Below, piece by piece: positions 7,630 to 15,759 of a stretch of 64,000 nucleotides of DNA. Each line of letters begins with the position of its first letter. The first letter of the stretch is position 1. Position numbers and translations under genes: made by a program. The notes under the pieces are model-generated. The model was not told the DNA's origin, ran no database searches, and saw only the letters and a program-made list of their open reading frames with translations. The stretch is from an uncultured Clostridia bacterium. Lineage in GTDB: Bacteria; Bacillota; Clostridia; Christensenellales; Aristaeellaceae. The stretch covers positions 1 through 64,000 of the forward strand of contig CAKTZR010000015.1 of NCBI GenBank assembly GCA_934636105.1. The letters run 5' to 3'.

Positions 7630-9300
7630 TTAGAACAACCCCGTAATCTTCCCGTCATCGGTCACGTCGATATTGACGGCGGCGGGCACCTTCGGCAGGC
7701 CCGGCATGGTCATGATATCGCCGGAAAGCGCGACCACGAAGCCCGCGCCCGCGCTGACCTTGACGCTGCGGATGGTGAGCGTGAAGCCCTCCGGCGCGCC
7801 GAGTTTCTTCGCATCGTCGGAGAAGGAATACTGCGTCTTGGCGATGCACACGGGCATAGGACCGCAGCCTTCGTCGGTCAGCTGCTTGAGCGTCTTGGCC
7901 GCGGCGGGAGTAAAAGCCACGTCTTTCGCGCCGTAAATGCGCGTCGCAACGGCACGAATCTTATCCGCCAGCGGCAGTTCGTCGGGATAGGTGAACGCAA
8001 ACGCAGAAGGATCGGCGTGATTCGCCTCCTCCATCACCAGCTTGGCCAGCTCGCGGCCACCCTCGCCGCCTTTCGCCCAGACCTCGCAGAGCGCGACCTT
8101 CGCGCCGGTTTCCGCCGCCGCGCGGCGCACCAGCTCGATCTCCGCATCGGTATCGGTCGTGAAGCGGTTGAGCGCAACGACCGGGTGCAGCCCCCAGACC
8201 TCGCGGATATTGCGCAGATGGCGGCGCAGATTCGAAAGGCCGCGCTCCAACGCTTCCAGATTTTCCGTGCCGAGGTCGGCTTTCGCCACGCCGCCGTGGC
8301 TCTTGAGTGCGCGAACCGTCGCGACGAGCACCACCGCACTGGGCACGAGGTTCGCCATGCGGCACTTGATGTCAATAAACTTTTCCGCGCCTAGGTCTGC
8401 GCCGAAGCCCGCCTCCGTCACCACAACGTCAGCCAGACGAAGCGCCGTCTGCGTGGCGATCACCGTGTTGCAGCCGTGGGCGATGTTCGCGAACGGGCCG
8501 CCGTGAACAAACGCGGGCGTGCCGATGAGCGTCTGCACCAGATTCGGGCGGAGCGCATCCTTGAGCAGCGCCGTTGCCGCGCCCTGCGCGTGGATATCCC
8601 CCGCGGTCACAGGCTTATCGTCGTAGGTGCGGGCGACAACAATGCGGGCGATGCGCGCCTTGAGATCTGCAATGGAGGAGGCCAGGCAGAGCGTCGCCAT
8701 GATTTCGCTGGCCGTCGTGATGTCAAAGCCATCCTCGCGCGGCATGCCGTTCGGCTTGCCGCCGAGACCGTCGATGATGCTGCGCAGCTGGCGGTCGTTC
8801 ATATCCATGCAGCGCTTCCACGTCACGCGGCGCGGATCGATGTTGCAGGGATTCCCCTGCTGAATGCTGTTGTCCACCATCGCCGCAATCAGGTTGTTCG
8901 CCGCCGTGATGGCGTGCATGTCGCCCGTGAAATGCAGATTGATATCCTCCATCGGCACGACCTGCGCATAGCCGCCGCCGGCCGCGCCGCCCTTTACGCC
9001 GAAGACCGGGCCGAGGGACGGCTCGCGAAGCGCGAGACACGCGTTATAACCCTCCAGCCGCAGCGCGTCGGCCAGACCGATGGAAACGGTCGTCTTGCCC
9101 TCGCCCGCCGGGGTCGGGTTGATAGCCGTGACGAGCACCAGTTTGCCTTTCTGCGGGCGATCCTTCAAAGCGAGATAATCCACCTTTGCCTTATAATGGC
9201 CGTAAGGCTCCAGCAGATCCGGCGCAAGGCCGAGCGTGTCGGCAATTTTTTCAATGGGCTGCATCGCGCAGGACTGAGCAATTTCGATATCGGTCAACAT
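7630..9300 (-). CDS. fhs: Formate-tetrahydrofolate ligase
   Basis: A 556-residue cytosolic enzyme that makes 10-formyl-THF from formate, THF and ATP, the entry to folate-bound one-carbon metabolism and to the Wood-Ljungdahl methyl branch in acetogens. The P-loop PTPAGEGKTT is at about residues 62-71. Further family blocks include LREPSLGPVFGVKGGAAGGG and FVHGGPFANIAHGCN. Length is normal. ATG 9300 lies 6 nt after AAGGAGG; the ATG at 9306 touches that site and is unlikely. Linked to serC-serA on the other side of a divergent region, it fits one-carbon and serine metabolism. GREs of the PFL type can also produce formate, but no such link can be shown here. Confidence 0.97.
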   Translation of the reverse strand: MLTDIEIAQSCAMQPIEKIADTLGLAPDLLEPYGHYKAKVDYLALKDRPQKGKLVLVTAINPTPAGEGKTTVSIGLADALRLEGYNACLALREPSLGPVFGVKGGAAGGGYAQVVPMEDINLHFTGDMHAITAANNLIAAMVDNSIQQGNPCNIDPRRVTWKRCMDMNDRQLRSIIDGLGGKPNGMPREDGFDITTASEIMATLCLASSIADLKARIARIVVARTYDDKPVTAGDIHAQGAATALLKDALRPNLVQTLIGTPAFVHGGPFANIAHGCNTVIATQTALRLADVVVTEAGFGADLGAEKFIDIKCRMANLVPSAVVLVATVRALKSHGGVAKADLGTENLEALERGLSNLRRHLRNIREVWGLHPVVALNRFTTDTDAEIELVRRAAAETGAKVALCEVWAKGGEGGRELAKLVMEEANHADPSAFAFTYPDELPLADKIRAVATRIYGAKDVAFTPAAAKTLKQLTDEGCGPMPVCIAKTQYSFSDDAKKLGAPEGFTLTIRSVKVSAGAGFVVALSGDIMTMPGLPKVPAAVNIDVTDDGKITGLF

Positions 9301-9350
9301 GGGCATCCTCCTTCAGCAACATGAACATGGGATGATGATTGAATAGATTG

Positions 9351-9379
9351 ATTATACGAGAAAAAGGGATGCAATGCAA
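9351..9379 (-). promoter_or_regulatory. Promoter of fhs-ddpX
   Basis: Minus strand TTGCAT (9379-9374), 17-nt spacer, TATAAT (9356-9351). Start codon about 45 nt downstream. Confidence 0.7.
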
Positions 9380-9486
9380 CGCTTTACGAACGTTCACTTC
9401 CAGATTTTTCTGCAAATGAAAAGCCTTAAAAGAACGGGGATATGAAAACAATCTGTCAATTTCAGGTTAAATACGCGCGCTTTTTC

Positions 9487-9515
9487 TTGATTTTTGTCGA
9501 TTAACATGATAAGAT
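9487..9515 (+). promoter_or_regulatory. Promoter of serC-serA
   Basis: TTGATT (9487-9492), 17-nt spacer, TAAGAT (9510-9515). Transcription would begin near 9522, at the edge of the structured leader. Confidence 0.55.
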
Positions 9516-9518
9516 ATT

Positions 9519-9602
9519 GCAAACGCTTTCCCGTGGTAAAGGCGTAAAGACGCGCCTTGACGAAATGCAAACCGGAAAGCGCCTGCATTTTTATTTTTTC
9601 AA
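9519..9602 (+). promoter_or_regulatory. Structured leader of serC, candidate attenuator or riboswitch
   Basis: Two exclusive folds are visible. In one, GCAAACGCTTTCC (9519-9531) pairs at 11 of 13 positions with GGAAAGCGCCTGC (9574-9586), enclosing an AAGGCG/CGCCTT hairpin (9539-9544 and 9553-9558). In the other, AAATGCA (9563-9569) pairs with TGCATTT (9584-9590), followed by TTATTTTTT, which looks like a terminator. The shared bases 9584-9586 would switch between them. It has no T-box ACCGCG motif and matches no riboswitch consensus I know. One caution: if transcription starts at 9522, the first three bases of the outer stem are not in the RNA. Confidence 0.45.
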
Positions 9603-9615
9603 GGAGGCTTATCTT

Positions 9616-10683
9616 ATGGAACGCGTATTCAACTTTGCGCCCGGCCCGTCCATGCTGCCGCTGCCCGTGCTTGAGCAGATTCAGAAGGAGCTGCTGTGTT
9701 ACGGCAGTACCGGCATGTCCGTGATGGAGATGAGCCACCGATCTAAAATGTATCTGGACATCTTTAATCAGACCGTCGCCGACCTGCGCGAGGTTATGGC
9801 CATCCCGGCCAATTATAAGGTCATCTTCCCGCAGGGCGGCGCAACGGCCATGTTCGCGGCGGTCGCCATGAACCTGATGGACGGCGGCAAAGCCGATTAT
9901 ATCGATTCCGGCAACTTCGCCCACAACGCGCTGGTAGAGGCGCAGAAATACGGCAAGGTCAACGTCGCCGGTTCCTCCCGCGCGGAAAACTATACCCATA
10001 TTCCGGATTACACGCTTTCTCCGGATGCGAAATATGTCCATATCACGACGAACAACACGATTTACGGCACGCGCTGGGATCACATCCCCGATACGGGCGA
10101 CGTGCCGCTGGTCGCGGACATGTCCTCCAACATTTTAAGCGAGGTCTATGACGTGAGCAAATTCGGCGTGATTTACGCCGGCGCGCAGAAAAACGTCGCG
10201 CCCGCGGGCGTGGTCATTTTGATTGTGCGCGAGGATTTGCTCGGCCATGAGCTGCCGATTACGCCGAAGGTCATGAACTTCGCCAAACTCGCCGAGGCCG
10301 ACAGCATGCTCAACACGCCGAACTGCTTCGGCATCTACGTCGCGGGACTGACCTTCAAATGGATCAAGGCGCAGGGCGGCGTGGCGGCGCTGGAAAAAAT
10401 CAACATCGAAAAAGCCAAGCTGCTGTATGATTATCTTGACGAGAGCAAGCTGTTCATCGGCACGGCGCAGAAGCGCGACCGCAGCCGCATGAACGTCACT
10501 TTCGTCACCGGAGACGCGGATTTGGACGCGAAATTCGTCAGGGAAGCCGCCGCGCAGGGCCTTGTGAACCTCAAGGGACACCGCATCGTCGGCGGCATGC
10601 GCGCGAGCATCTACAACGCCATGCCGACGGAAGGCGTGAAGAAGCTCGTCGATTTCATGAAGCAATTTGAAACGGAGAATTGA
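9616..10683 (+). CDS. serC: Phosphoserine aminotransferase
   Basis: A 355-residue PLP enzyme of the serine pathway: 3-phosphohydroxypyruvate plus glutamate gives O-phosphoserine plus 2-oxoglutarate. The family start FNFAPGPSMLP is intact. Lys192 in YAGAQKNVAPAG is the Schiff-base lysine, and STGMSVMEMSHRS is the conserved N-terminal block. ATG 9616 follows AAGGAGG (9601-9607). It is followed within 3 nt by serA, with one promoter and a candidate regulatory leader upstream. No serB is present in the window. Confidence 0.96.
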   Translation: MERVFNFAPGPSMLPLPVLEQIQKELLCYGSTGMSVMEMSHRSKMYLDIFNQTVADLREVMAIPANYKVIFPQGGATAMFAAVAMNLMDGGKADYIDSGNFAHNALVEAQKYGKVNVAGSSRAENYTHIPDYTLSPDAKYVHITTNNTIYGTRWDHIPDTGDVPLVADMSSNILSEVYDVSKFGVIYAGAQKNVAPAGVVILIVREDLLGHELPITPKVMNFAKLAEADSMLNTPNCFGIYVAGLTFKWIKAQGGVAALEKINIEKAKLLYDYLDESKLFIGTAQKRDRSRMNVTFVTGDADLDAKFVREAAAQGLVNLKGHRIVGGMRASIYNAMPTEGVKKLVDFMKQFETEN

Positions 10684-10686
10684 GCC

Positions 10687-11868
10687 ATGCACTATCAAAT
10701 TCAAACGCTGAACGCGATTTCCCCCGCGATTTATACCCAGCTTGGCGAGCATTACCACGTGAGCGACCACGCCGAGCAGCCGGACGCGATTCTCGTCCGC
10801 TCGGCTTCCATGCACGATCTGCCGCTTGCGCCTTCCGTGCTGTGCATCGCGCGCGCGGGCGCCGGCACGAACAATATTCCGATTGATGCCTGCACGCAGG
10901 CGGGCGTGTGCGTGTTCAACACACCGGGCGCAAACGCGAACGCCGTCTGCGAAATGGTGCTGGCGGCGATGCTGCTCTCCTGCCGCGATATCGTCGGCGG
11001 CATCGAATGGGCGCGCGGCCTGAAGGGACAGGGCGACGGCATTGAAAAGGCCGTTGAAAAGGGCAAAAAGGCATTTGTCGGACCGGAACTGCGCGGCAAG
11101 ACGCTCGGCGTGATCGGCCTGGGCGCAATCGGCGTGCTGGTCGCCAACGCGGCCGTCGCGCTGGGTCTGAACGTGATCGGCTATGACCCGATGATCTCCG
11201 TCGAGCACGCTTGGAGACTCTCTCAAAGCGTCAAGCACGAAAATTCGCTCGACGAGCTGTTCACCGCGTGCGATTTCATCACCGTGCATGTGCCGATGAC
11301 CGATAAGACCCGCGGCATGATCGGCCGCCGGGCTCTGTCGCTGTGCAAAAAAGGCGTGCGCATTTTGAACTACGCACGCGGCGGTCTGGTTGATGAAGCC
11401 GCGCTGCTGGAAGCGCTGGCGGACGGGCGCGTCGCGGCCTATGTCACGGATTTCCCTTCCGACGCACTGCTGGGCGCAAAAGGCGTGATCTGCACGCCGC
11501 ATCTGGGCGCATCCACGCCGGAAAGCGAAGAAAACTGCGCCGTTATGGCCGCCGCGCAGACGCGGGACTTCCTCGAATCGGGCATCATCCGCAACAGCGT
11601 CAATCTGCCCGCCGTGGATGTTGCGCCCGTCAGCAAGCCGCGCCTGTTCTGCATCCACGAAAACGTGCCGAATGTCCTCGGCTCGATCACTTCCGCCGTC
11701 GCGAGCTTTGGACTGAATATCTCCGATTTGGTCAATCGTTCGCGCGGCAATATCGCCGTTTCCGTCGTGGATTTGGACGATGTGCCGAAGGAGAAGCAGG
11801 GCGCGCTGATTGAAGCGGTCGAAAAGCTCGCGGGGATGAAGCGGGTGAGATTGCTGGGGATCTCTTAA
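10687..11868 (+). CDS. serA: D-3-phosphoglycerate dehydrogenase
   Basis: A 393-residue NAD-dependent dehydrogenase catalysing the first step of serine synthesis. The Rossmann motif GLGAIG is at about residues 144-149. The catalytic Arg lies in NYARGGLVDE and the catalytic His in TPHLGAST (about 269). An ACT domain (about 318-393) may give serine feedback control. The start is 3 nt after serC; the ribosome binding site GGAG lies in the end of serC, so translation is probably coupled. Confidence 0.95.
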   Translation: MHYQIQTLNAISPAIYTQLGEHYHVSDHAEQPDAILVRSASMHDLPLAPSVLCIARAGAGTNNIPIDACTQAGVCVFNTPGANANAVCEMVLAAMLLSCRDIVGGIEWARGLKGQGDGIEKAVEKGKKAFVGPELRGKTLGVIGLGAIGVLVANAAVALGLNVIGYDPMISVEHAWRLSQSVKHENSLDELFTACDFITVHVPMTDKTRGMIGRRALSLCKKGVRILNYARGGLVDEAALLEALADGRVAAYVTDFPSDALLGAKGVICTPHLGASTPESEENCAVMAAAQTRDFLESGIIRNSVNLPAVDVAPVSKPRLFCIHENVPNVLGSITSAVASFGLNISDLVNRSRGNIAVSVVDLDDVPKEKQGALIEAVEKLAGMKRVRLLGIS

Positions 11869-11896
11869 AGCCGCCGCGAAGCAAAAAAATCACAAA

Positions 11897-11937
11897 AAAG
11901 AATCGGGCTATGCGTCGGCGCAGTCCCGATTCTTTCT
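11897..11937. terminator. Bidirectional terminator between serA and glgA
   Basis: An 11-bp stem (11897-11907 with 11925-11935). It has T-rich sequence to the right and an A-run to the left, so it can end both the rightward ser operon and the leftward glgA message. Confidence 0.85.
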
Positions 11938-11943
11938 ATATAT

Positions 11944-13749
11944 TCATTTCGCCGGCGAGAGCAGATACCGAATTTCAAAGCCCTTGGACAGGTTGCCGCT
12001 GAGCCGAAGCTGGCCGCTCAAGTACAGCTTATCGACGGTCACAAGGCCGCGCGCCATGGCCAGCAGATTATCAAAGCTGCAATGCACATAGGCTTCCGCG
12101 TCGCCTGCGGAGGTCGGCTCGACCTGCATGCCGTTTTCGTTAAAGCGAATGGTGAACGTGCCCGCGCCGCGCCCGATGATGGTGATCTGCACCACGCGGT
12201 GATAGCCTCTCTCGTGCTTGACACGGTTGGTGCGCTCGTTTTCCATATAGCAGTGGCGAAGCTGGTCGAAGGCTTCCTCAAAGGGAATCGGCTCACCCGC
12301 GCCCGCGCCGCCGCAGATATCCTCATACATGCGGTTATAACGCTCGGCGCTCTTATCCCACGAGAAATCCTTTTTCATGCAGCGCACGCGCAGGCGGTCA
12401 AACATGTCCTCGTCGCCGAAATACAGCTTGACAGCCTCGGAAATCGCCAGATACAAGTCCTTCGCTTGATAATCCGAAAACGCGAAGCCGTCGCCGATGC
12501 CGTCAAAATCCTTATAGGCGCGCACGGAATCCTTGAGGCCGCCCGTCTCATGCACAATCGGCACCGTGCCGTAGCGCATTGCCATCATCTGTGACAGGCC
12601 GCACGGCTCAAAGCGCGAGGGCATCAGATACATATCCGCGCCTGCGAACACGGCGCTGGCCATCGGCTCGTTGTAGTCGCTGGAGAAGCCGAGCTGGCCC
12701 GGCCACTGCTCCTTTGCCCAGGTGAAGTATTCGATATACTTCGGGTCGCCCTGACCGAAGACGATGAGCTGCACGCCCATATCCATCAGCTGCGGCAGAA
12801 TCTCGCGGATCAGCTCGATGCCCTTCTGTTCGACCAGGCGGGCAACGCTGGCCAGCAGCGGCCACTCGCTCTCCTGATTCAGCCCGAACAGGCGCTGGAT
12901 TTCGCGTTTGCAGCGCGCCTTGCCGGTTTGATCCTCGATGGTGAAATGATACGGCACGAGCGGGTCGTTTTCCGGGTTATAATGCGCCACGTCGATGCCG
13001 TTGAGAATGCCGTAGAGCTTGTGATCCACCAAATCCACCACGCCCTGCAAGCCGTGGGCGAAATAGGGATAATGCAGCTCGCGCGCGTAGGTTGGGGAAA
13101 CGGTCGTCACCGCATCCGCCATGAGCATCGCGCCCTTCATCAGATTGATATCCTGCCGGCTCTCGAATTCATAGCTCAGGCCGCCGTGATACCAGCCCTC
13201 CGGCAGGGCGAACGTCGCTTCCATTTCGCTTCTGCCAAACTGCCCCTGATAGGCGATGTTGTGAATGGTATACACCGTCTTGATATGGGAAAGCTCCGGG
13301 CGCAGCACCGCGTCGTTTTTCAGATAGAGAATCGCCAGCGCGGTTTCCCAGTCGTTGCAGTGCAGAATATCCGGCAGTTCGCCGAATTCCGGCAGGAGGT
13401 CGATCACCGCGCGGCAGAAAAACGCAAAGCGCAGGGAATCATCCCCATAGCCATAGAGCCGCGGGCGATGGAACAGATGCTCGTTGCCGATGGCATAAAC
13501 GGGCACGCCGTTTAATTCCCCGCGGTAGAGCGCGCAGGACAGGCGGCGCTGGCCGAGCGAAATCATGCAGGTCTTCACCAATTCAAACTCATCGCCGTAG
13601 TTTTCCTGCGTGACGCGATACATCGGGGTGACGATGGCCATGTCGTCGCCCGTCTTTTGAAGGGCCGGAGGAAGGGAGAACGCCACATCCGCCAGGCCGC
13701 CGGATTTGCTAAAAGGTGCGCATTCGCTTGAAACAAACAGAATTTTCAT
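11944..13749 (-). CDS. glgA: Glycogen synthase with C-terminal SCP2-like domain
   Basis: A 601-residue GT5 starch/glycogen synthase that extends alpha-1,4-glucan from ADP-glucose. KSGGLADV (Lys15) binds ADP-glucose, and SRFEPCGLSQMMAMRYG carries the catalytic-site Glu. Ordinary GlgA is about 475-485 residues. Here about 88 extra residues (about 514-601) follow the GT-B fold. Their pattern, with a TFTIRFN strand, AYVHCSFDNLLAMARG and KLYLSGQLRLSGNL, resembles the SCP2 sterol-carrier fold, including its GKLKI-G-like signature. The linker is short and in frame. The start MKILFV at 13749 is chosen over 13770 because of AAAGGA upstream. No other glg gene is nearby. Confidence 0.93.
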   Translation of the reverse strand: MKILFVSSECAPFSKSGGLADVAFSLPPALQKTGDDMAIVTPMYRVTQENYGDEFELVKTCMISLGQRRLSCALYRGELNGVPVYAIGNEHLFHRPRLYGYGDDSLRFAFFCRAVIDLLPEFGELPDILHCNDWETALAILYLKNDAVLRPELSHIKTVYTIHNIAYQGQFGRSEMEATFALPEGWYHGGLSYEFESRQDINLMKGAMLMADAVTTVSPTYARELHYPYFAHGLQGVVDLVDHKLYGILNGIDVAHYNPENDPLVPYHFTIEDQTGKARCKREIQRLFGLNQESEWPLLASVARLVEQKGIELIREILPQLMDMGVQLIVFGQGDPKYIEYFTWAKEQWPGQLGFSSDYNEPMASAVFAGADMYLMPSRFEPCGLSQMMAMRYGTVPIVHETGGLKDSVRAYKDFDGIGDGFAFSDYQAKDLYLAISEAVKLYFGDEDMFDRLRVRCMKKDFSWDKSAERYNRMYEDICGGAGAGEPIPFEEAFDQLRHCYMENERTNRVKHERGYHRVVQITIIGRGAGTFTIRFNENGMQVEPTSAGDAEAYVHCSFDNLLAMARGLVTVDKLYLSGQLRLSGNLSKGFEIRYLLSPAK

Positions 13750-13785
13750 AGGCTGGCTTTCCTTTCGCATGCTGTAACTGTCTCT

Positions 13786-13814
13786 ATTTTACAGATTGCG
13801 GAAGAAGAAGTCAA
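13786..13814 (-). promoter_or_regulatory. Promoter of glgA
   Basis: Minus strand TTGACT (13814-13809), 17-nt spacer, TAAAAT (13791-13786). Confidence 0.65.
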
Positions 13815-13971
13815 CAAGTTTAACAAATTCGTGCAGATTGATTCATCATTTCTGTTGAAAATCATTTTGATACCGTCTTCATTTTCACCAAAGCCTTCAA
13901 AATCGATATATAATAGCGCCAGAACATCATTTGCGTCGGCAGCGTTCTGTTCCTGCCGGAAAGGAGCCCGG

Positions 13972-15759
13972 ATGAAGCTGATTTTTCGATACATGAAGCC
14001 CTACGAAAAATCGATTCTGCTGGTGATCGTCATGAAGCTGGCGGCGACCGTCAGCGAGCTTTTTCTCCCCTATATTCTGGAGCATCTGATCGACGACATT
14101 GTTCCCCGACAGCAGATCGGGCAGGTCTTCCTCTGGGGGCTGCTGATGGTGCTGTGCGCGCTGGCGGCCTTCCGAATCAATGTGCGCACAAACGCCCAGG
14201 CCGTCAAAAACTCCAGCCGCATCGCCTATGACGTGCGCAAAGACCTCTTTGAAAGGACCATCAACCTCAGCGGCAGCCAGTTTGACGCGTTCGGCCTGCC
14301 CAGCCTGACCAGCCGCATGACAAGCGACAGCTACAACGTGCAGAATTTTGCGCGCTTTGTGCAGACCATGTTCGTCCGCGCACCCATCACGCTGATCGGC
14401 GGCATTCTCGTCATGCTGGCCATGGATGCGGCGCTCAGCAGCATTTTAATCGGCATGGTTCCGCTGCTGATTGCGGTGATTATCCTGATTTCCATGAAGG
14501 GTATCCCCCTGTATCAGGGCGTACAGAGTGCGCTGGACAAGGTCGTTCGGGTCATGCGGGAAAACATCACGGGCATTCGCGTGGTCAAAGCGCTCTCCAA
14601 AACGGAGTACGAGAAAAGGCGTTTTCATGAAGCCAATGCGGATATGGCCGACAAGGATATCGGCGTGGGCGTCTTCATGGCCCTGCCCGCGCCCATCATG
14701 CAGTTGAGCCTGAACTGCGGTCTGGTCGCCGTCATCTGGCTCGGCGCAAAGCGGGTGAACAGCGGCACGATGCAGCCGGGCGTGATTCTGGCCTTCCTGA
14801 CCTACTTCAACATGATTATGCAAAGCGTTCTGGCGGTCAACCGGATGTTTACCATGATTAGCAAGGCCTCCGCTTCCGGCGACCGAATCGAGCGCATTCT
14901 GCAAACCGGGGAGAGCCTGCCCGTGCTGGCTCAAGCCGCCGCCGCGCCGACGGACTGCCGCATCTGCTTTGACCACGTGAATTTCACCTACCGCACCGCC
15001 CCTCTGGCCGCAGAGGACGGTCAGGCCGCCCGACAGACCGAGCAGCAGCGCCGGGAACAGGAACAGTGTCTTTATGACATCAGCTTCACCCTGAAACCCG
15101 GCGAGAGTCTGGGCATCATCGGCCCGATCGGCTGCGGAAAGACCACCATCATCAACCTGCTCATGCGTTTTTACGATCCGGACAGCGGCACAATCTATAT
15201 CGACGGCAAAGACGTGCGCACCTATGACAAGGACGCGCTGCACCGAAAATTCGGCGTCGTCTTCCAGAACGATCTGGTGTTTCACGAATCCCTGCGGGAA
15301 AACATCGATTTTGGCCGCGGGCTGAATGACGAAGCGCTGCAAAGCGCAGCCGAGGACGCACAGGCGGCGGAGTTCATTCATGGGCTGGAAGACGGGCTGG
15401 ATCACATGGCCGATATCAAAGGCGCAAACCTCTCCGGCGGCCAGCGGCAGCGCATCCTCATCAGCCGGGCTTTGGCGGGAAAGGCGGACATTTTGGTGCT
15501 GGACGACGCTTCCAGCGCGCTGGACTACAAAACCGACGCCAGGCTCCGAAAGGCGCTGGAAGCCCATCATCGGCATGCCACGCTCATCCTGATCGCCCAG
15601 CGGGTCAGCTCCATCCGAAATCTGGATCATATTCTGGTGATGGATAACGGCCGCGCCATCGGCTATGGCAGCCACGAGGAGCTTTTAGCCGGCTGCCCGG
15701 CCTATCGGGAAATCTGTCAGGCCCAGATGGGCGCTATGACCGGAAAGGAGGGAGTCTAA
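13972..15759 (+). CDS. ABC exporter subunit with degenerate catalytic site (heterodimer partner 1)
   Basis: A 595-residue half-transporter: six membrane helices in about residues 15-310, then a nucleotide-binding domain. Walker A is GPIGCGKTT and the signature is LSGGQRQR, but Walker B reads LVLDDASSALD, with Asp where the catalytic Glu belongs. This is typical of the degenerate-site subunit of heterodimeric exporters such as BmrCD or TM287/288. An unusual charged, Gln-rich insertion (around AARQTEQQRREQEQ) sits in the front of the NBD. ATG 13972 follows AAGGAG (13961-13966), and a TATAAT at 13909 may be its -10 element. The stop codon overlaps the next start (TAATG). Likely role: drug, lipid or peptide export; substrate unknown. 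Confidence 0.9.
   Translation: MKLIFRYMKPYEKSILLVIVMKLAATVSELFLPYILEHLIDDIVPRQQIGQVFLWGLLMVLCALAAFRINVRTNAQAVKNSSRIAYDVRKDLFERTINLSGSQFDAFGLPSLTSRMTSDSYNVQNFARFVQTMFVRAPITLIGGILVMLAMDAALSSILIGMVPLLIAVIILISMKGIPLYQGVQSALDKVVRVMRENITGIRVVKALSKTEYEKRRFHEANADMADKDIGVGVFMALPAPIMQLSLNCGLVAVIWLGAKRVNSGTMQPGVILAFLTYFNMIMQSVLAVNRMFTMISKASASGDRIERILQTGESLPVLAQAAAAPTDCRICFDHVNFTYRTAPLAAEDGQAARQTEQQRREQEQCLYDISFTLKPGESLGIIGPIGCGKTTIINLLMRFYDPDSGTIYIDGKDVRTYDKDALHRKFGVVFQNDLVFHESLRENIDFGRGLNDEALQSAAEDAQAAEFIHGLEDGLDHMADIKGANLSGGQRQRILISRALAGKADILVLDDASSALDYKTDARLRKALEAHHRHATLILIAQRVSSIRNLDHILVMDNGRAIGYGSHEELLAGCPAYREICQAQMGAMTGKEGV

Noticed and set aside
9519..9602. T-box or cyclic-di-GMP riboswitch before serC
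   Set aside because: The T-box ACCGCG bulge and the conserved blocks of c-di-GMP-I are not present; left as an unknown leader.
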